Below, piece after piece: positions 1 through 6,568 of a stretch of 19,658 nucleotides of DNA (the stretch's first letter is position 1; each line of letters opens with the position of its first letter). Source of the DNA: Clostridiales bacterium UBA929 (GTDB taxonomy: Bacteria > Bacillota > Clostridia > Oscillospirales > UBA929); the NCBI GenBank assembly GCA_002293625.1, contig DBDP01000069.1, forward strand, positions 1 through 19,658, written 5' to 3'. Made by a program: the position numbers and the translations under genes. The notes beneath the pieces are model-generated. The model was not told where the DNA came from. It made no database searches and was given only the letters and a program-made list of their open reading frames with translations.

Positions 1-88
1 TCACAAAAATGGGGCGTTTCCCATTGCTATTACTCGGGTTGCACGTCCTTCTTGTTGGCTTTTTGGGGGAACTCAAGCGTTCTGCCCC

Positions 89-117
89 TTGCAAAATCTC
101 TTTCTCTGTGTTACAAT
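89..117 (+). promoter_or_regulatory. Sigma-A type promoter of ilvE
   Basis: TTGCAA (89-94) and TACAAT (112-117) are separated by exactly 17 bases. Transcription would start near 124, leaving a leader of only about 24 bases before the ATG at 148, too short for a T-box or other riboswitch. I see no supported feature in bases 1-88. Confidence 0.65.
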
Positions 118-147
118 ACGGAAAATGGAAAAACGGGAGAGATAAGA

Positions 148-1209
148 ATGAACATCACCATTACAAAGACGAGCGCTCCCAAGCAGAAGCCGGCCGAGGA
201 CGGTTTGGGATTCGGTCAGTATTTCTCGGATCACATGTTTTTGATGGACTACAGCGTGGAGGAAGGCTGGCATGACGCGCGCATTGTTCCGCACGGTCCG
301 CTGTCGCTGGATCCCGCCGCGATGTGCCTGCATTACGGGCAGGAACTGTTTGAAGGGCTGAAAGCCTACCGCGGCGCGGACGGAAAAGTGCGCCTTTTCC
401 GCTATATAGACAACATTCGCCGCTTCAACCGTTCCTGTGAGCGGCTTGACGTACCCGTCGTCGGCGAAGAGATATTCCGCGAGGCTATGCTTACTCTGCT
501 GCGCCTTGAGATGGACTGGGTTCCGTACTCGCCCGATACGTCTCTGTACATCCGTCCCTACCTGATTGCGACCGACCCCTATATCGGCGTGCGAAGCTCG
601 AGGAAATACCTCTTCATCCTGCTGCTCTCCCCGGTGGGCGCGTATTATAAAGGCGGTTTGAAGCCTACCAAAATTTACGTCGAGACAGAGGACGTGCGTG
701 CCGTTCGCGGAGGAATGGGTAACGTAAAAGTCGCGGCCAATTACGCCGCCACCATCCGCGCCCAAACCCGCGCCGAAGGCAAGGGCTATATGCAGGTCAT
801 GTGGCTGGACGCGCTGGAGCGCAAATATGTGGAGGAGGTCGGCACCTCCAACGCCTTCTTTGTCATTGACGGCGGTGTCGTCACCCCGCCGATCGGCACG
901 ATTCTGCCCGGCATCACCCGCGACAGTTGTTTATGTCTGTTGCGTGAATGGGGTATCCCCACCGAGGAACGCCAAATCGCCATTGACGAAGTCTGGCAGA
1001 CCCACGCGGACGGGAAGCTGGAGGAGGCGTTCGCCACCGGCACCGCCGCTGTTGTTTCGCCGGTCGGTATCTTCTGCTACAACGGCGAAACCATAACGGT
1101 CGCGAACAACGACGTCGGTCCCCTCGCCCGCCGCCTCTACGACGCCCTAACCGGCATCCAGTGGGGGCGTATCCCGGATACGATGGGTTGGACGGAGGTA
1201 ATCGGGTAA
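148..1209 (+). CDS. ilvE: Branched-chain amino acid aminotransferase
   Basis: PLP-dependent fold-type IV transaminase that interconverts Leu, Ile and Val with their 2-oxo acids using 2-oxoglutarate/glutamate; cytoplasmic. The protein has 353 residues, usual for the longer (BCAT/IlvE-II-like) branch. Visible signatures are GQELFEGLKAYR (about residues 64-75), RPYLIATD (137-144), the Schiff-base lysine in GNVKVAANYAATI (K194), EEVGTSNAFFV (229-239) and TPPIGTILPGITR (246-258). I chose the ATG at 148 because a purine-rich SD (GGGAGA) lies just upstream and the predicted transcription start is near 124; reading the frame back to 52 would cross the promoter. It stands alone, with its own promoter and a terminator hairpin after the stop. 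D-amino-acid transaminase and aminodeoxychorismate lyase share the fold but are shorter and lack this motif set. Confidence 0.93.
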   Translation: MNITITKTSAPKQKPAEDGLGFGQYFSDHMFLMDYSVEEGWHDARIVPHGPLSLDPAAMCLHYGQELFEGLKAYRGADGKVRLFRYIDNIRRFNRSCERLDVPVVGEEIFREAMLTLLRLEMDWVPYSPDTSLYIRPYLIATDPYIGVRSSRKYLFILLLSPVGAYYKGGLKPTKIYVETEDVRAVRGGMGNVKVAANYAATIRAQTRAEGKGYMQVMWLDALERKYVEEVGTSNAFFVIDGGVVTPPIGTILPGITRDSCLCLLREWGIPTEERQIAIDEVWQTHADGKLEEAFATGTAAVVSPVGIFCYNGETITVANNDVGPLARRLYDALTGIQWGRIPDTMGWTEVIG

Positions 1210-1225
1210 GCGATTAATACATGAA

Positions 1226-1253
1226 CCCCCGTGCCGGTATAACGGCACGGGGG
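1226..1253. terminator. Bidirectional hairpin between convergent ilvE and DUF2442
   Basis: A perfect 11-bp GC-rich stem (CCCCCGTGCCG / CGGCACGGGGG) with loop GTATAA sits between the converging ends of ilvE and the DUF2442 gene. Neither side has a strong T-run, so termination efficiency is uncertain, but position and stem strength fit a shared terminator. Confidence 0.6.
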
Positions 1254-1265
1254 CGTTAAAACATC

Positions 1266-1514
1266 TTAATTCTCTAACAGCACACTGCTCTCATACAGAG
1301 TGTGCGGGCAAAAATCTTGACCGGTAGACCAAATAATCTCACCGTTTTTAACTCGTACGCGTTTAAACAGGAGAGGATTCGTCAGTTCCGCATAAAACGA
1401 GTGCGTGAGATTGGACTTGAATTCGTATATCCGTGTCTCATGATTAGCGTAATGCAACATCAATCGATATCCGTCTAATGCGGATACAGATTCTAAAACC
1501 GGGTATAAAACCAT
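1266..1514 (-). CDS. DUF2442 domain protein
   Basis: A small 82-residue protein whose central YANHETRIYEF followed by a conserved hydrophobic/aromatic pattern is typical of DUF2442. It is encoded immediately downstream of a DUF4160 protein, with one base between that stop codon and its start, so the two are co-transcribed and probably translationally coupled. DUF4160-DUF2442 pairs recur widely in bacterial genomes and behave as a unit resembling a toxin-antitoxin module; the biochemical activity is not established, so no function is assigned. The gene is convergent with ilvE and shares a hairpin with it. No membrane segments or signal peptide. Confidence 0.75.
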   Translation of the reverse strand: MVLYPVLESVSALDGYRLMLHYANHETRIYEFKSNLTHSFYAELTNPLLFKRVRVKNGEIIWSTGQDFCPHTLYESSVLLEN

Positions 1515-1515
1515 A

Positions 1516-1782
1516 TTACTCCAACCCCTTGATTCTGAAGTATTGTTCGTCGGATTGCATTGTCTCCCATAAAGCCGCTAATTCATCCTTGTGAATATCA
1601 GCCCATGCAACGACATATTTTGTCTGCTTCTTCGGAAAATCTCCGGCGACTATATTACCGTCTAAATCAAAAGACGCACTGCTTCCCGCATATCTCGCAT
1701 GAAAATGCGGTAAATGATGGTGCTCGTCATCTTTGAAATACATATTAATTATAATTCCATAAAACTGGGAAATGAGCGGCAT
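1516..1782 (-). CDS. DUF4160 domain protein
   Basis: An 88-residue protein with the DUF4160 hallmarks: start MPLISQFYGIIINMYF, then the acidic/histidine block DDEHHHLPHFHARY (residues 18-31), which could bind a metal, and later a VVAWADIHKDEL segment. The start at 1782 is supported by the SD AAGGAGGG about 6 bases upstream. It is the first gene of a two-gene unit with the DUF2442 gene. Its promoter overlaps a long perfect palindrome, which suggests repression by a dimeric DNA-binding protein, possibly one of the pair itself. The role in the cell is unknown; a toxin-antitoxin-like function is inference from the recurring gene pair. Confidence 0.8.
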   Translation of the reverse strand: MPLISQFYGIIINMYFKDDEHHHLPHFHARYAGSSASFDLDGNIVAGDFPKKQTKYVVAWADIHKDELAALWETMQSDEQYFRIKGLE

Positions 1783-1793
1783 GATAACCCTCC

Positions 1794-1824
1794 TTTTTGC
1801 TTATTATATGATAATAAGCAAAAA
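1794..1824. promoter_or_regulatory. Palindromic operator over the DUF4160 promoter
   Basis: Perfect inverted repeat: arms of 14 bp (1794-1807 and 1811-1824) around a 3-base centre ATG. It covers the -10 box, half of the spacer and the predicted transcription start (near 1796) of the minus-strand DUF4160/DUF2442 unit. Because transcription begins inside it, it is more likely a DNA operator than an RNA hairpin. Confidence 0.6.
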
Positions 1825-1831
1825 AAGTCAA
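1803..1831 (-). promoter_or_regulatory. Promoter of the DUF4160-DUF2442 unit
   Basis: On the minus strand TTGACT (1831-1826) and TATAAT (1808-1803) are separated by 17 bases. This near-consensus sigma-A promoter would give a leader of about 14 bases carrying the SD of the DUF4160 gene. Confidence 0.75.
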
Positions 1832-1898
1832 TCTAATTTTTTACGCATATTCGATTGGCATTTTATATGCATTTGCCGTCTGGGATATAAATTAACCG

Positions 1899-1927
1899 TT
1901 GATTTCGCCGGAAGTTGGTGTTATAAT
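1899..1927 (+). promoter_or_regulatory. Promoter of the unrecognised gene at 1964
   Basis: TTGATT (1899-1904), a 17-base spacer and a consensus TATAAT (1922-1927). It is divergent from the DUF4160 promoter. Transcription would start near 1934, 15 bases before the SD at 1949. Confidence 0.75.
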
Positions 1928-1948
1928 GTTTTCGTATATGACAGCATT

Positions 1949-1959
1949 AGGAGGTGATC
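1949..1959 (+). promoter_or_regulatory. Full-length Shine-Dalgarno site that points to an ATA start
   Basis: The 11 bases AGGAGGTGATC match the complement of the 16S rRNA tail without a mismatch. The only in-frame candidate at proper spacing is ATA at 1964, 9 bases after AGGAGG. The next permissible starts (TTG 2060, ATG 2087) have no suitably placed SD. Confidence 0.6.
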
Positions 1960-1963
1960 ATCC

Positions 1964-3160
1964 ATAAAAGGTTTAGCTTATGTATGCGAATATTATAAAG
2001 CCCTCGTCGTTTCCCGAACGCCTGACACTTTTGCCGTCGCGGAGCGTTTCCGCCACGGTTTGACCGACGAAGAGATAGAGAAGGGAATGGCGGCATACCG
2101 GTGCTTTTTACGAACCCTTTTCGATGAAGTCGCGGCGAATAAAGACAAAATTGACGTCAAACGGGGCGCGAGGTATGACCCGTACGGTACCAAAGGCGAC
2201 CGGGGAACCAGCAGCATAAAAGACTGCTTCCCCATCATCTTTGAACTTCCGATGATCCTGCTCACGCTGGGGTTCCACGGAAAGCTGACGCCGGAAAAGG
2301 GCTTGGAAATCCGCGGCGAGGACATGCTCACCGTTATCTGCCCGATAACAGAGAAGTATCAGTCCGTGATCAAGATGAGCGATGAACGCAAGCGGGAGCT
2401 GTTCGGTTTGCTGTCCCGCGCGGGGATGCGGTTTGACGGCGCGGATTTATCCGAAGAAGTGGATTTCTCAAAGATTAAAGTCTTTACCGTTACATCGGAA
2501 GCAAACGCTTATCTTTCCGTCGGGTTAAAGCTGATTGCCGAGGCGGCTACCAATACGAAGTATTACATAAAGCTGGAGAATATGCTCTGCCCCGTGATTT
2601 TGCGCGGCGATTTTAACCCACTCGCGAACGCGGTTCCCAAACGATACAGGCTGAGTATCCTTGAGTACGTCAACGCGCAAACTAAAGAAATACAGGAATG
2701 GATCGCAAAGGCGCACGCTCTGATGACCGGCAACGGTTGCGTAGATGTGGGGAGTGGCGTCCCGTTTACCTACATCAAGCGAAACACCAGCGTTTCCTAC
2801 GGGCTGGTATGCAGCATTGAGATGGGTATCACGGGCTGCTTTGTCTCCCCCGGTGTAAACCATTTGGCAGACGATGACAGCGTCACGCGCTTACTTCCGG
2901 CGCATATGGCGGATCAGATGATAAACTGCGAAGGAGAATTCCCGCCCGATCAGTGTTTTCGCCGTTCGGGAAGTATGCCGTTCGCGCGGTTTTCGTTTAC
3001 CTATAAAGGCAAAAAATACGAGGGATGCCGCCATGCCGGGTTCCGGTGCCAGTACGCCGGAATTAAATGTCCGTTTACAGGGTTCTCGTTTGACTTATCC
3101 GACCCGGAAGTCCGTGAAATGACGATGCGCTGGATTGAAAAAGAGCTCGGGTTGCCTTAA
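1964..3160 (+). CDS. Unrecognised protein of about 400 residues, likely ATA start
   Basis: I do not recognise this family. Read from ATA at 1964 it has 398 residues; from TTG at 2060 it has 366. It is soluble, with no signal peptide or convincing membrane helix. The N-terminal part is helical and charged (AERFRHGLTDEEIEKG). A cysteine-rich C-terminal stretch (EGCRHAGFRCQYAGIKC, about 50 residues before the end) carries three closely spaced Cys and a His, which might bind a metal. The 32 codons between 1964 and 2060 read like coding sequence and join smoothly to the rest, and the promoter and perfect SD sit just upstream, so the true start is probably at 1964. That requires AUA initiation, or an ATG-to-ATA mutation that would weaken expression. 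It is followed closely by a toxin-antitoxin module with its own promoter. Confidence 0.7.
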   Translation: MKGLAYVCEYYKALVVSRTPDTFAVAERFRHGLTDEEIEKGMAAYRCFLRTLFDEVAANKDKIDVKRGARYDPYGTKGDRGTSSIKDCFPIIFELPMILLTLGFHGKLTPEKGLEIRGEDMLTVICPITEKYQSVIKMSDERKRELFGLLSRAGMRFDGADLSEEVDFSKIKVFTVTSEANAYLSVGLKLIAEAATNTKYYIKLENMLCPVILRGDFNPLANAVPKRYRLSILEYVNAQTKEIQEWIAKAHALMTGNGCVDVGSGVPFTYIKRNTSVSYGLVCSIEMGITGCFVSPGVNHLADDDSVTRLLPAHMADQMINCEGEFPPDQCFRRSGSMPFARFSFTYKGKKYEGCRHAGFRCQYAGIKCPFTGFSFDLSDPEVREMTMRWIEKELGLP

Positions 3161-3180
3161 TGCCGCCAATAGGGTATACT
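3152..3180 (+). promoter_or_regulatory. Promoter of the UPF0175/DUF3368 module
   Basis: TTGCCT (3152-3157), 17 bases, TATACT (3175-3180). The -35 box overlaps the last codons of the preceding gene. Transcription would start near 3187, just ahead of the SD AGGGGG at 3191. Confidence 0.55.
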
Positions 3181-3204
3181 AGTGGTTAAAAGGGGGAAGC
3201 GAGA

Positions 3205-3462
3205 ATGAACCAATATGTGAATGTTACAGTTCCCGTGCCGGAGGATGTCTTGCTGTCACTTCGGGTGGAGAGCGATGAGTTCGCGACGCAAATGAAAGCG
3301 CTGACGGCATTAAAATTATGTGAGCAGCGTAAACTGTCCATCGGACAATCGGCGGCGTTCGCAGGTATGGATGAAGCGTCATTCATTAAGTTTTTAGGCC
3401 AAAATAAAGTTTCCATTTTCGGTTCCGGCATGGACATAGCGGAAGATTATATGAATGCGTAA
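3205..3462 (+). CDS. UPF0175 family antitoxin
   Basis: An 85-residue protein with the UPF0175 pattern: a short beta start (VNVTVPVPEDVLLSL), then a helical section in which ALTALKLCEQRKLSIGQSAAFAGMDEASFIKFLG (cited as residues about 32-65) matches the family's helix-turn-helix-like core. UPF0175 proteins are regularly encoded just before DUF3368 PIN-domain proteins and are taken to be the antitoxin and probable autorepressor of that pair. Here the downstream toxin overlaps by 8 bases, the arrangement expected for coupled synthesis. A well-placed SD (AGGGGGAAG) precedes the ATG. The module has its own promoter. Confidence 0.85.
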   Translation: MNQYVNVTVPVPEDVLLSLRVESDEFATQMKALTALKLCEQRKLSIGQSAAFAGMDEASFIKFLGQNKVSIFGSGMDIAEDYMNA

Positions 3463-3928
3463 AATGGTTATCGTGAACTCCACGCCGATTATTGTTTTGC
3501 ATACGATCGGGCGGTTAGGAATTTTGAAAGAGTTGTATGGTGAAGTCGTGATACCGAACGCTGTCCGAAGAGAGGTTACGGTTAAAGACAAACACTTGCT
3601 TGATAGTTATGATTGGATTCATACGGTTGACATTACAAATACCGCCGCAAAGGAATTGTACACCGGTGCGTTGCATGACGGTGAAGTGGAAGTTATGCTT
3701 CTCGCAAAAGAGCGTAACGCAAATTTAATCATCATGGATGACGGATTGGCACGCCGACATGCTAAATATTTGAATATGACAGTAACCGGGACAATCGGCG
3801 TATTGCTCCGAGCCAAAGATAACGGACTGATAGATTTCATAAGACCCATTTTAGAAAAACTGGTACAAAACGGATTCTATATCTCTGATAATATCTATCG
3901 GAAGGTGCTGGACTTGGCAAAAGAATAA
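3455..3928 (+). CDS. DUF3368 PIN-domain toxin
   Basis: A 157-residue PIN-like protein of the DUF3368 family, probably a ribonuclease toxin. Visible features are the start motif VIVNSTPIIVL, with Asn where other PIN proteins have the first Asp (a variant I recall as common in DUF3368), the central HDGEVEVMLLAKE carrying the conserved acidic residue, and IMDDGLARRHA with the further Asp pair. The ATG at 3455 overlaps the antitoxin gene by 8 bases; an ATG at 3464 is an alternative. Acting as the toxin of the UPF0175 pair is known for the family and inferred here. No frameshift or stop interrupts it, unlike the VapC at 11794. Confidence 0.85.
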   Translation: MRKMVIVNSTPIIVLHTIGRLGILKELYGEVVIPNAVRREVTVKDKHLLDSYDWIHTVDITNTAAKELYTGALHDGEVEVMLLAKERNANLIIMDDGLARRHAKYLNMTVTGTIGVLLRAKDNGLIDFIRPILEKLVQNGFYISDNIYRKVLDLAKE

Positions 3929-3955
3929 AAATTCTTCCACAAAGGAGAGCGAATC

Positions 3956-5401
3956 ATGATAACAGCGAAACACTTGCATATGGGCAGCGCCAAGGTTGCC
4001 CTTGATCTCGGCGACGGCAGCGAACGCGGGGAGTACGTCGGGCAGGATTATATCCTCAAGGTGCTGGGACGCCCCCACCGCGCGATTAACCTGATGTACT
4101 GCTATTACCCGCTCGACAAAGGCTGGCCGGCGCGCGCGAGTACGCTTCCGCTGCCGGACGGCGGTAAGGCGGGTTTCGCTTGGGACTACGCTTATGACGA
4201 CTATTTCCCCTATCAGGGCGGCTTGGGCGGCGACACGTCCGGCGAACCGTTTGGGCAGATGTGTGACGTGCGCCGCCACGGTCAGGATGTAATCCTGACG
4301 CTGACGTGCGATTGCGCCGTGCCGGACGATCACTTAATCAAGATCGCCGAAGAGCTGCGCCCGTTCGGTAGGCTGATGCTCCGTATCAACCACGAAGCCA
4401 CCGGCAACTGGTTCGCTTTCAACAAACGTTATACATATCAAGAAGTCGCCGACTTCTATGTGCGTTTCCACAACATTCTTAAAACCCATGCGCCGCATAT
4501 CCGCACAATCCTCTGCATCGGCGAGGATCACCCGGACGAGAACGGGAAGATGGCTTATGAGGACGAGTTCGCCGAGGCCATTGCCGTCGCCGATATTTGG
4601 TCGACCGATACCTATCTCGCCCTCCACTGGGGTTGGCCGTATGACATCGCCGAGCCGGGCGGTAAGTCGCATAAACGCTCGGGCAACAGCGAGACGCTGA
4701 AGGGGTTCCTATACGAGCACAGCCGCTTTATGGCGCGTTCGGGCAGCCAAGACCGCCCGTTTGTCATCAGCGAGTTTAACGCCGACGGCGACGTGACCGG
4801 GCCTTACGAACAGGCGGAGCAGCTGGCCGATTTTTACCGCCGCCTGCCGGAGGAAGCGCCGTGCATCACCGGCGTCACCTTCTATCAGTTCCGAGACCGC
4901 GGGCGGTTGGGGCTGGAAATCGAAGATCCGGGCAACCCGGACGTCGGAGACGCCCAGCCGGTTCTGGAGGAATATAAAAAGATTCTGAACGCGGAGCCGT
5001 ACCTTCCGGAAATGACCGAGGGCGCGGACATCGCCTTCCCCGCCAAACTGCGCTGGGGCGGGAGCGAAGACGCCGACGGGTTGGCGGTTCCGCTGACCCT
5101 GGAGAAAGAACCCGTTTTCTGCGAAATTACCTTCTCCGGCGGCGACGAAAACCTCAACCTAATGCTGGAGCTGAACGGAAGATGGTTCTATAAAAAGCCC
5201 GGCGTTCAGACGATTGACCTCATGCCCGCGTTTTTCAATACTGCCTCACCGCCGGAGGTCACGCTGCGAATATTTGCGCCCCCGCCGGACGGCGTCAACG
5301 ATCCCGCGCAGGGCGAGGGATGGGAAATCAATTACTTCGCAACCATGAAGACAATGCCGGAATTTCGCATTCGAACAGCGCCGACAGCGGAGTTGAAATA
5401 A
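3956..5401 (+). CDS. Cytoplasmic GH26-like glycoside hydrolase
   Basis: A 481-residue protein that looks like a clan GH-A TIM-barrel glycosidase closest to family GH26 (beta-mannanase and related). RINHEATGNWFAF (residues 143-155) resembles the GH26 acid/base strand, making E147 the likely proton donor, and PFVISEFNADGD (268-279) looks like the nucleophile strand with E273. Other aromatic sites (LALHWGWPYD near 221-230; FYQFRDRGRLGLE near 309-321) could line a sugar cleft. Residues from about 345 on form a beta-rich tail that may be an accessory module. There is no signal peptide, so it should act inside the cell, unusual for a polysaccharidase. The SD AAAGGAGAG fits the ATG at 3956. It starts 27 bases after the PIN toxin stop. 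The exact family is a by-eye assignment and substrate is unknown. Confidence 0.65.
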   Translation: MITAKHLHMGSAKVALDLGDGSERGEYVGQDYILKVLGRPHRAINLMYCYYPLDKGWPARASTLPLPDGGKAGFAWDYAYDDYFPYQGGLGGDTSGEPFGQMCDVRRHGQDVILTLTCDCAVPDDHLIKIAEELRPFGRLMLRINHEATGNWFAFNKRYTYQEVADFYVRFHNILKTHAPHIRTILCIGEDHPDENGKMAYEDEFAEAIAVADIWSTDTYLALHWGWPYDIAEPGGKSHKRSGNSETLKGFLYEHSRFMARSGSQDRPFVISEFNADGDVTGPYEQAEQLADFYRRLPEEAPCITGVTFYQFRDRGRLGLEIEDPGNPDVGDAQPVLEEYKKILNAEPYLPEMTEGADIAFPAKLRWGGSEDADGLAVPLTLEKEPVFCEITFSGGDENLNLMLELNGRWFYKKPGVQTIDLMPAFFNTASPPEVTLRIFAPPPDGVNDPAQGEGWEINYFATMKTMPEFRIRTAPTAELK

Positions 5402-5422
5402 TAAGAAAATCAACTATTGACT

Positions 5423-5437
5423 CTCCCCCAAGGGGAG
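5423..5437 (+). promoter_or_regulatory. Hairpin masking the SD of the GGDEF gene
   Basis: CTCCCC (5423-5428) pairs with GGGGAG (5432-5437) across a 3-base loop. The right arm is the SD of the GTG at 5447, so a folded leader would hide the ribosome site. It could instead be a small dispersed GC-rich palindrome of the kind common in Clostridia. Confidence 0.4.
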
Positions 5438-5446
5438 GGTTTCAAT

Positions 5447-5965
5447 GTGAACCAATCGATTGACCTAATGACGGCGCCGGTTTCCGACGTGCGCGACATC
5501 ATGAAGAACATGCCCGGCAGTATGAACGTTATTGAGTGGGCGGAGTCGTTGATTGCGGGGAATCCCGGCAAACCCATTGTTTTGTTCCGCGGCGACATTT
5601 GGCGGATGAAAGCCGTCAACGATAGCTACGGATTCGATGCCGGAGACCGCGCCATCACGGCGTTTTACGATTCGATGGTTGCGGTTTTGGAGAACGCAGT
5701 GATCGGACGCACCCACGGCGACGAGTTCATCGGTGTGTTTTTAGCCGAAGCGGACGAAGCCGAGACGGTGCTGAAAGCCGTGGCAGACGCTTACGCTGGG
5801 CGCGATATTATAGGCGTTCCGAAGTCAGCGCTGGGTTCCCGCTTCGGCGCGTTGTGGGGTGTCATTGCGAAAAACGAGTTGAGAAGCAGGCTGGAGGAGA
5901 CCATCGACGTGGTAGAAGACACCAAAAAGCACGATAAGAACACGGTCATCGTACGAAGAGTCTAG
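5447..5965 (+). CDS. Single-domain GGDEF protein with HGDEF signature
   Basis: A 172-residue protein made almost entirely of a GGDEF domain, the fold that makes cyclic di-GMP from two GTP. GDIWRMKAVNDSYGFDAGD (residues 49-67) is the substrate and metal-binding half, with D50 as probable metal ligand, and RTHGDEFIGVF (88-98) is the signature loop, with His replacing the first Gly of GGDEF. No RxxD inhibitory site precedes the signature. The acidic residues D92 and E93 are kept, but the Gly-to-His change makes activity uncertain; it may be a GTP or c-di-GMP sensor or an inactive relic. No membrane or sensory domain is attached. I chose GTG at 5447 because AGGGGAGGG precedes it by about 7 bases; TTG at 5417 lies upstream of that site. 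Confidence 0.78.
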   Translation: MNQSIDLMTAPVSDVRDIMKNMPGSMNVIEWAESLIAGNPGKPIVLFRGDIWRMKAVNDSYGFDAGDRAITAFYDSMVAVLENAVIGRTHGDEFIGVFLAEADEAETVLKAVADAYAGRDIIGVPKSALGSRFGALWGVIAKNELRSRLEETIDVVEDTKKHDKNTVIVRRV

Positions 5966-5988
5966 ACAATCTAACGGCGTATACAAAA

Positions 5989-6023
5989 CCGCCTCCTTCG
6001 GAACAATAATCCGAAGGGGGCGG
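5989..6023 (+). promoter_or_regulatory. Strong hairpin burying the spoVAC SD
   Basis: A 13-bp stem (5989-6001 with 6011-6023, one G-U pair) closes a 9-base loop. The 3' arm contains GAAGGGGG, the SD for the ATG at 6028, and the 5' arm contains CCTCCTT, identical to the 16S rRNA anti-SD. It has no T-run, so a terminator is less likely than translational control, though it may also mark the end of the GGDEF transcript. Confidence 0.6.
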
Positions 6024-6027
6024 TACC

Positions 6028-6477
6028 ATGCTCAATATGACGAAGAAGCAATACGCGAAGCTGGCAAAATCCAAAGTTCCGGCAAGCCATTTGGTTCGCG
6101 ATACGGCGTTCGCGTGGCTGGTCGGAGGCGGCATCTGCGTATTGGGGCAGTTTTTGCTGGGGACATATATGCGCGTCGGTTTAACGGCGGAGAAAGCGTC
6201 CGCCATCACGGCGATTACGCTTATTGCCCTAGCCGCCGTTTTAACGGCGCTGCGTATCTACCATAAAATTGCCAAATGGGCGGGCGGCGGTACGTTGGTT
6301 CCGATCACCGGATTCTCCAACGCGATGGTCTCGGCGGCGATGGAGTATCGGAGTGAGGGACTGGTTACCGGGCTTGCCGCCAAAATGTTTTCGGTTGCCG
6401 GTTCCGTATTGGTATATGGGCTGTTGGCATCGGTGATTTACGGAACCGTTTTGTGGGTGGTTGGCTTCTTCCTGTAA
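6028..6477 (+). CDS. spoVAC: Stage V sporulation protein AC
   Basis: A 149-residue membrane protein matching SpoVAC, part of the SpoVA channel in the spore inner membrane that moves dipicolinic acid into the forespore during sporulation and out at germination. The charged N-terminus (KKQYAKLAKSK) is followed by about four hydrophobic helices (near residues 29-48, 58-75, 110-125 and 130-149), with PITGFSNAMVSAAMEYRSEGL (about residues 92-112) as the typical loop. It usually lies in a spoVAC-spoVAD-spoVAE operon; here neither VAD nor VAE follows within 90 bases, and a different small membrane gene comes next. The SD sits in a strong hairpin. It is the clearest sign that the host forms endospores. 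It may be an extra copy besides a complete operon elsewhere. Confidence 0.9.
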   Translation: MLNMTKKQYAKLAKSKVPASHLVRDTAFAWLVGGGICVLGQFLLGTYMRVGLTAEKASAITAITLIALAAVLTALRIYHKIAKWAGGGTLVPITGFSNAMVSAAMEYRSEGLVTGLAAKMFSVAGSVLVYGLLASVIYGTVLWVVGFFL

Positions 6478-6509
6478 AAAATAATTATGAATAAACCGTG
6501 AATAAAAGC

Positions 6510-6539
6510 TTGACGCGGCGGCTTCACTCATAGTATACC
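6510..6539 (+). promoter_or_regulatory. Possible promoter of the gene at 6569
   Basis: TTGACG (6510-6515) and TATACC (6534-6539) are 18 bases apart, between spoVAC and the small membrane gene. The -10 match is imperfect. Confidence 0.4.
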
Positions 6540-6568
6540 TAGGAATCTTTTCATTAACGGGGAGTTTT

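Noticed and set aside
35..75. GGGTTGCACGTCCTT followed by a T-rich stretch, loosely like the end of a T-box leader before ilvE.
   Set aside because: The match to the T-box core is poor, and a good promoter for ilvE lies downstream of it at 89-117, so it would not be in the ilvE transcript.
73..765. A 230-codon minus-strand frame opposite ilvE.
   Set aside because: It overlaps the intact aminotransferase and its promoter and resembles no family.
1980..2063. A 27-codon ATG frame whose TGA overlaps the TTG at 2060, as a possible coupled leader peptide.
   Set aside because: It is about 25 bases from the SD, and the alternative frame from ATA 1964 is better placed and continuous with the long gene.
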